From Eutypella sp. D-1 (taxonomy: Eukaryota > Ascomycota > Sordariomycetes > Xylariales > Diatrypaceae): DNA of 64,000 nt. This document shows, piece after piece, positions 45,054-57,116 of this stretch (position 1 is its first letter; each line of letters starts with the position of its first letter). The stretch covers positions 1,364,001 through 1,428,000 of the forward strand of contig JAJTTP010000005.1 of NCBI GenBank assembly GCA_023313575.1, given 5' to 3'. The notes beneath the pieces were generated by a model. It was not told the origin of the DNA, did no database searches, and was given only the letters and a program-made list of their open reading frames with translations. The position numbers and the translations under genes are program-made.

Positions 45054-46149
45054 TTATTCCAGCTCCGGTGTATCCCCGAAGCAAGTATGCATGGCCACAT
45101 CGGGATATCTTGTCCCGGCAACTCCCTTGGCTGCTTCCCTTATCACCCTTTCCTCCTCGTCACTCAGAGTGATGTTCAGGCTCTCTAGATTTTGAGCTAG
45201 CCGATTAGGGTTGGTGGTCCCCGGGATAGGGAAGAAATCATCCCCTTGCTTTAGGACCCAGGCCAGCGTCAACTGTGCCAGCGTCACGCCTTTGGAATCA
45301 GCCACTTTCTTGATCCGATCAACGATAGCCAAGTTCTTGCCTATGTTCTCTTCACTGAACCATGGCATCCAGGACCGGAAGTCCCCAGGCTTGGACACAT
45401 CTTCCCTAGAGCGGATTGCGCCAGTGAAGAGTCCGTTTGCAAGAGGGCTGTAGGCGACGATGGCAACTCCAAGCTCCCGTGCTACCTCGAGGAGACGGTA
45501 TTGCGGCGACTCGATCTCAAGACTGAACGGGTTGTATTCCATCTGCACGCACGAGATAGGGTGTACCGCGTGCGCTCTCCGGAGCGTATTGGCGCTGCAT
45601 TCACTAAGCCCTATGTACTTGATCTTCCCGGCGTCTTTGAGTTCTACCAAGGCCTGCATTGTCTTCTCGACGGGAGTCACTTGGTCGAAGCGGTGGACAT
45701 AGTACAGGTCCACGAAAGGTAGGCCCAGGCGGTTAAGAGATGTTTCGATGGCCTCGCGGCAGTACTCTGGGCTTGAGCTGACTGTAATATTAGGTGCAGT
45801 TCCTCGATTCGCAAACTTCGTGGCAAGGAAGATATCCTTTCTCTTCTCGGGATTGGCAGCAAACCATTTTCCGAGAAGATCCTCTGAGTCGCCATACATG
45901 TCAGCTAGTAAGAAGTTAGTGAATGTCTGGGGAGTCAGATTGCGTATGCGGTCAATGCTCGGATATCTCACCCGTATCCCAGAAGGTTTCTCCCATCTGG
46001 TAGGCTCGGTCAAGGTGTTCCAGGCGTTCCTTGTCCGAAGCCGGCACACCATACATGGTGCTGCCACCCATGAGACCGAGGCCCATTCGAACAACCTGGG
46101 GGCCGTCTTTCCCCAGAGGCTTGGTGGGAAGCTGAACTCGGGGAGCCAT
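45054..46149 (-). CDS. Aldo/keto reductase
   Basis: Two exons, 46149-45972 and 45904-45054, encode 342 residues; the intron (GTGAGA..CTAG) joins at phase 1 to give ETFWDTADMYGDSEDLL. The NADPH-dependent barrel fold has its catalytic tetrad in place: Asp58 and Tyr63 in DTADMYG, Lys89 in FLATKFAN and His130 in LYYVHRFD. PIPGTTNPNRLAQNL near the C-terminus is the NADP phosphate-binding area. It resembles fungal and bacterial members often annotated as aldo/keto reductase or pyridoxal reductase-like; the substrate is unknown. The start MAPRVQLPTKPLGKDGPQVV is a standard N-terminus, so the frame upstream at 46181 is not used. It ends about 700 nt from the rhomboid gene. Confidence 0.93.
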
Positions 46150-47738
46150 AATAGATTGGGTTGCGGGTTTGGGGTATACAATTATGGAGTCTTTGTGCGT
46201 ATTCTTTGTGATTTCTATATAGCACAACAGCAAGGCCGGTGAATAAATCTTCAATTTATAATTCCATCCAATACCAAAATGTTTCGGTGGCCCGGAGCTT
46301 GAGACCGGACATAACAAAGCACAAAGATCAACATCTTCACCGAAAATCCGGTGAATATTAGAAAGCAGCTTCCAACCATCGGACTTATCAGATAGCCCTA
46401 TAGTTAGTCTGACAGGGACCAAGTCACTTTTGCAGGAACATGAGACTATACATCCCAGTATTTAGGGCCTGCCACGCGAAAGGTTATAGATTGAATGGAA
46501 CTAGTTGGCCATTGATGTTCATCAAGGTGGAAAATGGAGAGTCAGTTTTGGCGCTTGCGGAGACGGCGGCGGTTTAGAAGAGCCCCTAATGCACAATGCC
46601 CAGACTCTAGAGTTTAACTCCGGGACGGCTCGACGTGATTTATAACTGGCAGAAGTCTTCAGAGAGGTTGACATCCGCCCAGAATAACGTTAGGCACCGA
46701 TTATCCAGGCGGAGGTGCATTACCACTAAAAGGTTATGATGGACGTTGAACGCGTAACCGCACTCTTGGGGCCAAATCCGTCTTCAGATGCTGGCGGAGA
46801 ATTCCACGATGTTATGGCTGCAGATCACAATTCCTCCCGGCAGTGCTTCAGGAATCCCATAGAGGTTGATGTTATCGCCGAAAACTCGGGCCGGATAACC
46901 CCGTTCCATATTGATCAGCCTACGGCTCCTTGTACTAGTAGCTTTCATAGACCTCATGGACTACTTCCGAAATTCCATACGTGGGGCGCCCGTGCTATGA
47001 TCGATACAAAAGCTAGAACCTTCTTGTGGCCTCATCTGCTAGCAGAGTGGGGCCATGTGTCTGGAGAAGTCTGAGTTGCAGTCTGTAGGACGGGCCGTAT
47101 ATACGGGGCGACGTTATGACGATAACCATAACGAGTATCTCGCTAGATTGCACAATACCAATGTCCATTATCTACAACTAAGCTGTCAAGAAGGGTGAGA
47201 ACATACCTTATACTATACTACTAAAAGTATAAGCTAACACCGGGGAGTTGTTTTACCCGACGCTCCGACAAGTTTAAATGAACTGCGGTCTACGGAACCA
47301 GCCAGACCACGTTGGCCAGTTCTAGCTAGCATGTGCGGAGCAGATGTTTATATAACAGGGTCTCAAGACGACTTCATGAAATGGATACATAACCTAAGCT
47401 ATATGATCTGACTACATCCGCCATTAAATACTACCATTGACTCGAATATTGTTGTAACTTCTTTGACTTCTTTACCACAAGTTCAGATTGATTGATCCTC
47501 CATGCGAATATGCTTTTGATTTCGAGACTGTTCGAGTGATTGATGCCACAACGGCCCTCTGTCTCGAAGCCAAACACGCCCGTGGGGTGGGCTATCTGTA
47601 GCCAGGTCTATATATAAGGGGCTTCGCCCCCCTCTATTTGTACGGGCCAAGGCGTTATGATCTACTATATCTGGGCCTTATACTATATGATTCTGGCGAT
47701 CCTCCGTCGTACTCGCGGGCACCCCCCACTCTAGTATT
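46150..47738. other. Intergenic region, gene-poor
   Basis: No supported gene. Short frames, such as 46736-47074 on the plus strand, have no recognisable sequence. The 3' part contains the left GC-rich hairpin described separately. Confidence 0.45.
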
Positions 47739-48327
47739 ATGACCTTTAAAAAAGGCCAAGCCCATAATGCAAAAAGGAGGAGAAAGTCACGGAGGCAAGC
47801 GCAAGGGCAAAGCCTAAAGTATGGAACTTGTCATGAATCATTATTCGTCTATTGTCTATTTCGCCAAGAGTTAGGAAGGCTCAACGAAGGCAATAACGAC
47901 GTCGACTATGCACTCCTAGGTGCTGGTGTGATCAAAAACGAATTTACGCTTAGCACCGAGGGTATCAACGTGGATATCCAGGTGAATCGCCTTAGCATAA
48001 CGCCGCTTACACTTCTACTGCTGTCGGAAATGGATGAAAAGCGTAAGAACTGGGCGAAACCCGCACATCTTAGGATGGTGGGTTCAGTCACGCACTATAA
48101 TGAGAAAATTCAAAGTTGGTCACGCGGGATTGAAAGGAACGGTGGCATCATAACAGACCCATCAAAGCCAGAGAGTTAGCCTAGGTTTGTTAGGGATCTT
48201 AGGCGTAGAGTGAGAGATAGTAGCTGGGGAGTCACTGCGAGGGCACCGTAGTATAGGTAGAGGTCGAATAGTTATTAAACTCTGGCCTTCTTTAGTACCA
48301 CGGGGGCGAAGCCCCCCTACTTATAGA
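47607..48327. mobile_element. Possible short element bounded by inverted GC hairpins
   Basis: Left end 47607-47632 and right end 48302-48327 are imperfect inverted copies. Each has TCTATA followed a few bases later by a GC hairpin: GGGGCTTCGCCCC on the left and its complement, with loop GAA, on the right. About 670 nt separate them, including one orphan reading frame. No target-site duplication could be confirmed, so this may simply be two copies of a dispersed hairpin. Confidence 0.3.
47739..48179 (+). CDS. Orphan small hypothetical protein
   Basis: An intronless frame of 146 codons starting with ATG. The product begins with a strongly basic stretch (KRRRKSRRQAQ). The rest is mixed, with LSITPLTLLLLSEMDEKRK as a possible helix. 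I recognise no family and see no transposase signature. It lies between the inverted hairpins, so it could be a remnant cargo gene or a chance frame. No intron or promoter evidence supports expression. Confidence 0.25.
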   Translation: MTFKKGQAHNAKRRRKSRRQAQGQSLKYGTCHESLFVYCLFRQELGRLNEGNNDVDYALLGAGVIKNEFTLSTEGINVDIQVNRLSITPLTLLLLSEMDEKRKNWAKPAHLRMVGSVTHYNEKIQSWSRGIERNGGIITDPSKPES

Positions 48328-51300
48328 AAATCCTAGTCTATCGTAGCCTGTAAAATAAAGGGGGAGGGCGTTGGTAGCGCCCCTGCCCCTTTATCACGTA
48401 ACAAGATTCAACAGCCAGTACAGTCACAGCAAACTACTCAACCAGGATACCATCAGAGAAATTGCCAAACAGGCGGTTGGCCCCAACGAAAAATGATAGC
48501 CACCCGCTCCGTCATCGGACGTGTAGTCCAACTAATATTGAGTCTTTAGCCCGACTCTTATTGCGAACAACGACTGTCTTGGTGTGTACAAAACAGGCTT
48601 CACGCGGAATATTGCATTTTTCTGGCGTTTTATTGGAATTGTTATCAAAAATGTTTTCGCGAAGATTCCCGAGTCTAAAGCGCGGACCCTAGTCCGAGCC
48701 GGTCTGACTCCGGATGAAGAACATGTAAGCCAGAGAAACTCTACCCTGACTTCAACCACTTCCTATAAACTCACAGTTTAATTAAGTACCATTTCTCTAA
48801 TAAGCTTGCTGTTCCAGAATGAATCTTTTTAGTTCTTCGGGGAAGATGAAGAGTGCAAAAGGTCAGTTCATCTGAGATCTCCTCCAACAAACGTCCATAC
48901 ACAGGTCTCTAGGGGGCGACACTCTATAATTCCCAATGAAGACGATTTCAAAATACAGACACAAGTAAGGAAAGAAACTATTCACCTGTTCGTAAGTAAA
49001 GTACCCACGATCCGCAAAATTGGTACGACTTAGAAAGTCGACATCTTTACTTCACATAAAGTAACCACGGTAACGGATGCGACAACATTGCTATTCAGCA
49101 TCAATATATTTACAGACATTTTCTCATTGCTTATTATATCACAATCCCTCTACATGTATATGTCTATTTGATGTCCTTCTCTGCTGCTTAAGCAACGATT
49201 CCGCTTAGTTTACTTGAGGCTTCTGCGTTCTTTCTCGCCGTGAATGTCCGTGTCCTTGCCCTTTAATCCACACCTTCGTCAATATCTAATAATAGGAACT
49301 TTGAACTCACGGAGAATTTCATGTAATATATTGACTTTTTTAAACAGTGGTTAAGTTGTAATGTGTAATAACGGCTCATACTTCATCGGCTACTCCTGAA
49401 GTGGGCTAACTGGATTAGGGCGGTGGTTAATCGGAGCTAACTAGTGGAACAGGCCAACTTTTCTCCGAAGCTCTTTGATTCTATCTCCGGCTATGTGAAC
49501 CCAAGGATCCCTCTCTCTCACCTGCATCAATGTAGTTCGTGATTATTTTCTTATCACGAGACAATTATCTTTTCTTATCATATGCTTACAATCTCATATA
49601 TGATGCTCAGATCAATGCCACTTGAATCTTTAAAGAATTAAGGAAATCTATCGGATATTTAGCAGCGCAACAAGGCCCGAACTTTCCAAGGCAGCCCCGT
49701 CAAGATGGAGTCCGAACTGCATGCGGACTCACCGCTTGCCCCTAATGACACAAGCCGTATGCATACTCTTGATCATCCTCTTATGCGGCATAAGAAAACA
49801 ATCATGCATGGAATCACATGGGCATGTTATAACGAAGCCATCACCACTGGATCTTGATCTTACATAACAGAAGATGTAAAAGGCATAATTACTTAGATTA
49901 ATCGCTGGCTAGCTAAAGAGAGACTATCTAAGGTGGGTGCAATTCAATATCCTTTCTATACATAGTATATGAACGGTGGGGATCTGAAAGGTTACCACCG
50001 AAAGGGCCCGGTGATTCTATCTCCCACATGATCTTATCTGTGGGGAGGGGTTTTATCTTGCAATGAGTGGTTTGTAACACATGCATGGCGGATCTGGTAT
50101 CTTCACAAATAAACGCTGACTCGTGTCAAATTACTTCCTCTACTTCCTAAGTTTATTAGAGCTAAAGGTTGGCCGTGTCCGGGCACAAGGTTATTCACAG
50201 GATCGAATGCTAGAAGTAGTAAGTGAGTCCAGCAGGCTGTACTATACTCATGAATTAGTAGGCCCCACGTGCAACTCTTGTATCTCTGCTTTGGTCGTGG
50301 ACCGCAACTTAACAGGCCATGCTCTAGCACCATCCCCGCGCCGTTAGTTTTGGGTCGATTCCCGGACTTGATTTGTAATGCTCACTTCAGTGGTGCGCAG
50401 AGACGCGTGTGCTATTATATTCCGATGCATTCAACAGTGAGCTCTTCTATGATGCCTATCGCTCAATCAACCCGAAAATTGCGTCGTCCTTTCATGTGTG
50501 GACATTTTTGCGTTGGCGAGGCCGCGTCTCCTACTACAGGCAAACCTCTTGCGACGTGAAACCATAGTTACCTGGGACATCCATACATATACCAATGGAA
50601 TCTCCCGATACCGTCATATTCAGCTCGAACTTGTAGGCTGAGCTTATGCATGTAGAAACTAGTCTGTACTTTTCGGTATGTACCGAGATCCAGTCAGCTG
50701 TGTCGAGTAATTAGTGGCATCCTCGATTATAGTGGTGTGGACTGATGATCTCCGCCCAACCTTAAATCGATCGTTCCCGTTACACGTGCCGGCACTGCAA
50801 GATCTCTATCTGTGCGCCAATGAGATATATTAAACCCTCAAACTCTATTCTAGAACAGTCTAGTTACCAGATGTTTGAAGGAAGTTGACTATCGGATAGA
50901 CGTTGGCGTGAATCAGTTTAATATTCGACGTGTTGACTTCTGTCCGACCAACCCATGCTTGCCATGGTACTTGCATCATTGACTTTTATTTGTCTTGAGT
51001 GCCTATAGATATGCATGTCTTTATGCCGGATCGTAGGTATAACGTGCCTTGAAATACTCGGGAACGGATGTTAGCTTGGAGATTCTACAAATAATTCATG
51101 CTCTCACCTCATACCGAGCAGCTGGTCAGCTTCATCATTATGCCTGGTGGTTTTCCTTTGATGGAGGACGCGTCATAATCGCAAGGGGATTCCTAGCATC
51201 GAAGCCCGAGGTAGTCACGTACTGCATACAGGCTTGGCTGCTTATGGCGTTTCCCCGTTAATTATCGTGATAGGCATCGTGACCAAGATCTTATTCAACA

Positions 51301-51800
51301 CCACAGCCCCCGTTGCCGGATTGGCGCGCAACCCTGCCATGGACCCGGGATTGTTTTTCGGCAACCGTCATGGCCTGCGGCAGCCCCAGAATGTGGCCTT
51401 CTTGGTACGATTCCCCCACAAGTGTGGAAGATAGTTCGAGACTAGTGTCCCTTAATCCCGGCATTCCGGATCTATACTTACAGATCTTATCGCGTTTCAG
51501 GGGCCGCTCGTCTCCCTGCAATCGGACCTGGCGGAAACTACCGTATAAGTTAACGATTCAGATGGGCGTTGGCCCAGGCCGAGTGGGTGGACCTTATTAA
51601 TCATCCTGAGCTGTTATGAAGACTGGTCGCGAATCGCGGGGCGCCATTGCCGTCGACCGGGATTGCCGTCACCCAAACCTAGAAGGGGTCGGTAGCCGGC
51701 TTATGAAAACTGATAAGAACCCTTCCCCGGAGCGTCTCTTCGTACCGGCTGGGCATCCTTCTGCAGGCACGACATGGTCTTGCACATCGGAGCGCGCAAA
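48180..51800. other. Gene-poor region of 3.6 kb
   Basis: No gene is supported on either strand. It is AT-rich, with only short frames. A few of these (48532-48759 minus, 50123-50559 plus) look by eye like chance frames. The sequence may contain decayed repeats, which I could not compare against known elements. Confidence 0.45.
48356..48393. repeat. GC-rich imperfect hairpin
   Basis: Left arm TAAAGGGGGAGGGCG and right arm CGCCCCTGCCCCTTTA can pair imperfectly around a short TTGGTAG loop. It lies just right of the second hairpin at 48302-48316. Confidence 0.6.
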
Positions 51801-54050
51801 ATGATCTCACAGGTTCTCCTCCCACTCGCCCTTGCTGGCGTGGCATTTGGTGCACCGGCTTTTGAAGTGAAGCGTCAGATCTCCAACTTGCGAGACAGTT
51901 ACGATTTTATCATCGCTGGTGGGGGGACCACGGGCTTGACGGTTGCTGACCGTCTATCTGCAGCCTTCCCCAACCGTACGTCTCCCGCCGCCACGGTGGA
52001 ATTCCGACCCCATTAACCAAATGATGTTACTAGATGCTAATTGTTCTAAGGCAATATTCTTGTGGTGGAATATGGCGAGATCGACCCGACACCTGCAAAC
52101 TTCGATCCCCCGGACAGTCCACCACGCGCCCCTACCTTTGACTATAACATTACCATCCCTGGGTTGCTCAATAGAACTCTAACGACGACCACTGGGAAGA
52201 CGCTCGGTGGCAGTAGCTCAGTGAACGGACAGTTCTTTGACAGGGGCTCTCGATTTGATTATGATGACTGGGCAGAGCTTGCTGGTAACTCCAGTGGCGG
52301 GATCAAGTGGGACTGGGACGGCTTGTTTCCCTACTTCAAGAAGAGCGTTACTTTCGTCGAACCTACCGAGCAGCAAGTAAAGGACTTCGGCATAACGTGG
52401 GACAAGGCTGCATATGGAGGATCCACGCCCATTTACTCATCATTTCCCACCTTCCAGTGGCCCTCTGCTCGTAAGCACCGATCCCGTCCTGGCACTGTAT
52501 GGTCAAGCTAATGAATTACAGTGATAGCTAGGAATGCGTGGATTGAGGCGGGTGTCGCCCCTAACAAGGAATGTGCAGGCGGAGACAAGAACGGCCTATG
52601 CTGGGTTCCGACATCTCAGTATCCTGACACTGCAAAGCGTTCTCAGGCTGGGCTAGGCCATTATCTAGAGGTTCTGCCTCGCTCCAATTATGATCTTCTC
52701 CTCAAACACAAGGTCATCAAGGTCGTGTATAGCGGTAATCAATCAGAGAGTCAAGCCCCCCCGAAGGTTGAGATTCGCTCGCTCGAGACAAACGAGACGT
52801 CAATAGCCACGGCAAAATTAGAAGTGGTACGTGAAATAAGTTCCCGATCCAAATTTCGAAGCATTATAGTCAATTGTTAACACACTAGCAGTACGTCGAT
52901 TCTTATGGTCTTACATCTTTTATCCAATACCGTTGTGCTGGGTTCATTTCAGTCGATGGGAGCACTGCTTGTTGCAACTAATAAAGACGAATTGCTAACG
53001 TACGATAGTATCTTATCCGCTGGTGCCTTCCACACGCCACAGATATTGCAGCGCAGCGGGATTGGCCCAGCGAGTTTGCTACAACGTGCAGGGATCAAGG
53101 TGGTTAGCGACCTGCCCGGGGTCGGCTACAATTTCCATGACCACGCAGGCCCATCATTCACGACCACTATTGCGAACCAGCCTGTGCCTAACTCAGACAT
53201 GATTACCACGGACGAAGCGTATCGTAACCAGTCCATCAAGGAGTTCTATTCAAAGCCAGCCCGGGGTCCATACACGCAAGCTCTGGGAAATCTTGCTGTC
53301 TACCTGTCCCTCCAGAACCTGACGTCTTCTCATAAAGAGATAATCTCCTCGATCCGGGAGCAGATATCATCGGGAAAGGCAGCTTCGTATCTGCCAGAAG
53401 GTGCTGACAAGACCGTAGTTAAAGGATATCTCGCCCAATTGGAAGTTCTCGCTAAGTCCTTCGAGAATCCGTCCCAGCCGGTTTTTGAGGCCCCATTCCA
53501 GGGACCGCCTGCTGCCACCTTTCTCCTGAAGCCGCTAAGCCGCGGCTCTGTCCTCTTGGACCCGAACAACGTGGATGGAGAGCCCCTGATCACCTATGGT
53601 ACATTTGAGAACCCTGTGGACGTAGACATCGTGGCGAGCTTCGTGCCTCTCGTGCGCAAGGTCTATTCCACCCCGGCGCTGCAGCGCCTTGGTGTTGTGG
53701 AGACGGACCCCGGCCCTAAAGTACAGGATATCGAAGACATCAAGACTTGGGCACGGAACACCACCTCAGCAAGCTGGTGGCACCCTTGCTGCACGGCTGG
53801 AATGGGGCCCAAAGACCATGGAGGAGTGGTTGGAACTGACCTGAAGGTCTATGGTGTTGAGGGTCTGCGGGTTGCAGATATGAGTATAATGCCATTCCTC
53901 CCGGGATCCCACACATCTTCCAGTTGTTACGCTATAGGCGAGAAGGTAAGCTTTCATCGTGCTCATAGCTGCAAGCGAGTGAAATGTTTATAGTGCATTC
54001 TGCTAACGAGTGTGAAGATTGCCGACGTCATCATCAAGACCTGGTCGTGA
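51801..54050 (+). CDS. GMC family oxidoreductase, secreted
   Basis: Proposed exons: 51801-51975, 52051-52470, 52522-52826, 52953-53945 and 54018-54050, totalling 642 codons (641 residues). MISQVLLPLALAGVAFGAP is a signal peptide; an ATG at 51774 would add nine residues. GMC flavoenzymes oxidise alcohols or sugars with FAD. FAD-binding GGGTTG is at 40-45, with KTLGGSSSVNGQFFDRGS and GAFHTPQILQRSGIG as the two GMC signatures. The C-terminus has WWHPCCTAGMG with the active His, then PGSHTSSSCYAIGEKIADVI. The substrate is unknown. The junction near 52827-52952 is uncertain. In close relatives KLEV continues directly into ILSAGAF, but the GT-AG model leaves about 19 extra residues. A branch-like GCTAAC and AG at 53008 suggest a different 3' site that does not keep frame. 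The gene could be damaged or spliced in a way I could not resolve. Confidence 0.8.
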
Positions 54051-54533
54051 AGCCAGACCGAGCAGCTCTCAATGAAGACAACTGATGGGCACAGACCCCT
54101 CTTCGATGACCGCCGAGTCTGAATTGGTTGGGCTGCTCATATATTTCAATTCTTGTTGATTATAACTTTTACTGCTTCCTCTTGGCCGATGCATAAGAAC
54201 CGGATTCTTGCCACATATCAATGGAACTATATAAAACATTACCAGAAAATATACCTTTACATCGACTGACGTGCTCGTGTTATCGAAATTATTCATACCA
54301 CAGCGAGATACCTTCCTAAATACTTTGAAATGAAGGGTGTTAACCAAAAGAGAACAATGATTCTTTATCACAATTTCATATTCTGCAGGCAGAAAATCTA
54401 TAAATGATGAGCTGGTTTGCTCCCTACGCCTTGAGAAATCCCGATCCGGCATCATTATTGGGTTCGTAATATGGGCAGCCTTTCAATGACACGGTATCTT
54501 TCACTTCCGCCGCAAAAACACTAACCACATTTG
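54051..54533. other. Intergenic region between convergent genes
   Basis: No gene is supported. It contains the 3' ends of the GMC gene and of the membrane-protein gene on the other strand. Confidence 0.5.
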
Positions 54534-55497
54534 TTAGCTTCGGCCTCCCTGGTTTTCCTGCGGCCCTGCGTCTAACTCGAAGTGTGGGCTACCCAAGGGG
54601 AGCTCCGCGGGTAGCGAAGGTTGTTGATATTTAGAGATCGCAGCCGAACTGTGCCAGGCACCAACCCCGACGCCATCCATCTCTTGGGCGATGTGGGCGA
54701 CCTGGGCATCTATCGCGTTCCGTTTCTGACGCTGTCGGCGGGCGAAGAGGAAAATTAGAGCAACAGTCAGCCCAACAGCAGCGAGAACGCCGACGACGAT
54801 ACCAACTATAACGCCAGTACCCAACGATGAGCTGCTCTGGCCAACATCGTTGACGTTGTTATCGTTTGAGGTAGATGCGGTCTCTTTTGTGCTAGAAGAC
54901 GTAGATGTGGGTGTCTATGACCGACGCCAGCCGTCAGCTTATAACTAGTGCACACACTGCGTGAGTTGCAAATGAATAAAGGCCGCATACATTAATTGAT
55001 GACGTCGTACTGACGAAGTCGCTACTTTGAAAGCGGACTTGGATACTGAATGCGTTGAGACCACCCTCCAACCCGGTGGAGGTGGTGATAGTTGAAGACT
55101 TGTCGCTGACGTCTATAACCGTCCATGTCGTCCACTCGCTCTCTGAGACGTCGTTCGTGCACCCGAGGGTGTAATGCCATGGGTAAGATGTCTCGGTCTG
55201 GCATTGGTAGTCGTACTCAGTAGGACAACAAGTCTGGATGGTCTCCGTGATAGTACCAATTGCATACGTCGAGCTACATGCCGGTGTGTACCCGTAGGGG
55301 CAGTTTGCGGGGGAGAAGTATTGTGAGGTGAGTGCGCTGTATCCGCTCGGAAAACACGTCGTCTCTTGTGGGCCATGTTGCAACCAGTACCATCCGTCTG
55401 TTCCCCAGCGATGCTTATACACCGAGTCCAGGTCGGCGGTGCACTCCTCTGCTAGAGCTAAGCTAGTAGTTATCGGCCCAAGATTCCCGTCCGTCAT
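54534..55497 (-). CDS. Single-pass membrane protein with Cys-containing ectodomain
   Basis: Two exons, 55497-54991 and 54914-54534, give 295 residues; the intron is GTATGC..CATAG at phase 0. The first 170 residues contain conserved Cys and aromatic patterns (CFPSGYSALTSQYFSPANCPYGYTPAC; TCCPTEYDYQCQTETSYPW). These are typical of a fungal family of surface proteins. A Ser/Thr/Asn-rich linker follows (TPTSTSSSTKETAS), then one membrane segment (about 203-226, VIVGIVVGVLAAVGLTVALIFLF) and a basic RRQRQKR stop. The cytoplasmic tail is about 65 residues. The layout resembles Mid2/Wsc-type wall sensors, but no WSC domain is present. The chosen ATG gives no obvious signal peptide. A GTGAGT..CCCAG pair upstream, near 55565-55508, suggests an intron in the leader. 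Function is unknown. Confidence 0.7.
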
Positions 55498-57116
55498 CTC
55501 GTTCCGTTCTGGGAGAAGAAGAGATAATGCAAATCGAATTTGTGCAAGACTCGTCACTCACCAGCGTCCTTTGTATGGCGATAGGTCGATTAGCCGTAGG
55601 CGGGTTATGGAGATCAAGTTAGGCTTCGTAGCTCTGAAAAGGCAATGATATAAAGTAATAGCTAGGAGAGAAGGGAGAATTCGAAGTCCGACAGCCCATT
55701 TCGACTTGAAAATGGGCGTGTCACCCTTTTCTCTTCCTAGTCCTTGGCCAGAGTGCCCGGTCAGCAGGGAAGGGTTTCGAAATGAACATGACCAGCAGGA
55801 AGCCTTATAGCCCCTGGAGTCACCAGGGGACAGGCCCAAAGGGGTTGGCATGGGGTCCAAGTTGTCAAGGCATTATCCGGTCTACCAATGTTGACAAGAT
55901 TAGTGTATACTACTGCGACTACTACTTACTACACGGGTAAGCTGCCCTTCGACCAATCCTGTCAATCCCCACAAGCGCCCCGGTTCGCCCCAAGCATAAG
56001 TTGGGCGCGGTATCCTTGCTCACAATGTACACATAATGCCTGCGTACTGGTCGATAGGCAAGCGGCGACTAGCAGCAAGCATAGCCGATTGGAGCCAGAA
56101 TGGGCATTTCTAGCACAAATATGCAGATTAGGCTATACCAAGAACCTGAAGCTTTGCCCCTTAAGGAGCTGCCTAGCTGAAGGCCGCAGCCGTGATATTG
56201 AGGTCGAGGCTGCAGGCTAGACACGTCATGATGACTGGATACTAGAATGTCACTCAAGAAATGTTGATTTATCGACATAAATGCAACCCTTCAACTTCCT
56301 GTTACGTAGTTTATTTCATCATGTCGTTACAACTGCTCTCCTATTTTTAATCTGATACGGTGTTAGAGGTAGGATGACTAATATCCTTTCCAGGCTGAAT
56401 ATCTATCCGCGAAGCGTTGCATCCGGGATACACCGTAGTCAAGGGCCATTACGACAGTCCTAAGTGCAGCATACCTAAGCTGAAATAAGGAGTCGACGTA
56501 TAGATGTGTGGGATGCTTACTTCGTTTCTCGAGCTGACCAATCCTTGCAGGTGCTCACTTGTCATTGCACAGTAGACTATTTGCTAAAGGGCCATCAACC
56601 AGAATCGTATTAAACTGAACGCGATGTATATGGTATTTGTCGCGAACCGGCAGGCTGGTAAAGTTTGGTCTATTAGCGCCTGCCCCTGATTGTGGGTCGG
56701 CACGATGGAGTTATACCCGAGAAGCTAAAATGTGATGGCATGTAGGGCAAGGTAAGACAGGAATCACTCTTATGTACCTAAGTAGGAATAAGGCATTTAA
56801 TATACTGAGTATGTGTGCCTGTGGCGTCGGTACTATGCATCTGAGATCAACTATCTACTCAGGTAGTATCTATCCACATACATGGGCACCCGTGAAGTTT
56901 TGAAAATATATAGTGGTTAGCCATCACAAATATAGGGGGCTCTCATCTGAAGAGTGAGGTCCCGCTAGTAAGATTTCTTTCCGCCAAACCCAAGATGTAA
57001 GCGGTAGACAGCTAAAAGGCTGTTTTGCCAGGGGGTGTAAGCACTAGATATCTGCAAAACCCAACTCCCCCCTGCCAAAGTCAGGGTTGCTCAGCTACCC
57101 CAAGCCCCAGCGCTAA
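55498..57116. other. Intergenic region
   Basis: No gene is supported. Its right part borders the 3' end of the M20 gene; its left part holds the 5' leader (with a probable intron) of the membrane-protein gene. A TACCTAAGTAGG motif lies near 56774. Confidence 0.45.

Noticed and set aside
48532..48759. A minus-strand frame that looks basic, like a transposase fragment
   Set aside because: No catalytic motif, domain or terminal repeat supports a mobile-element call.
50230..50370. A tRNA-like arm, GGGTCGATTCCCGG
   Set aside because: No matching acceptor stem, D-arm or anticodon arm could be drawn around it.
55558..55860. An upstream coding exon for the membrane-protein gene
   Set aside because: Splicing into the next exon through GTGAGT gives a TGA stop at the junction, so this is more likely leader sequence.
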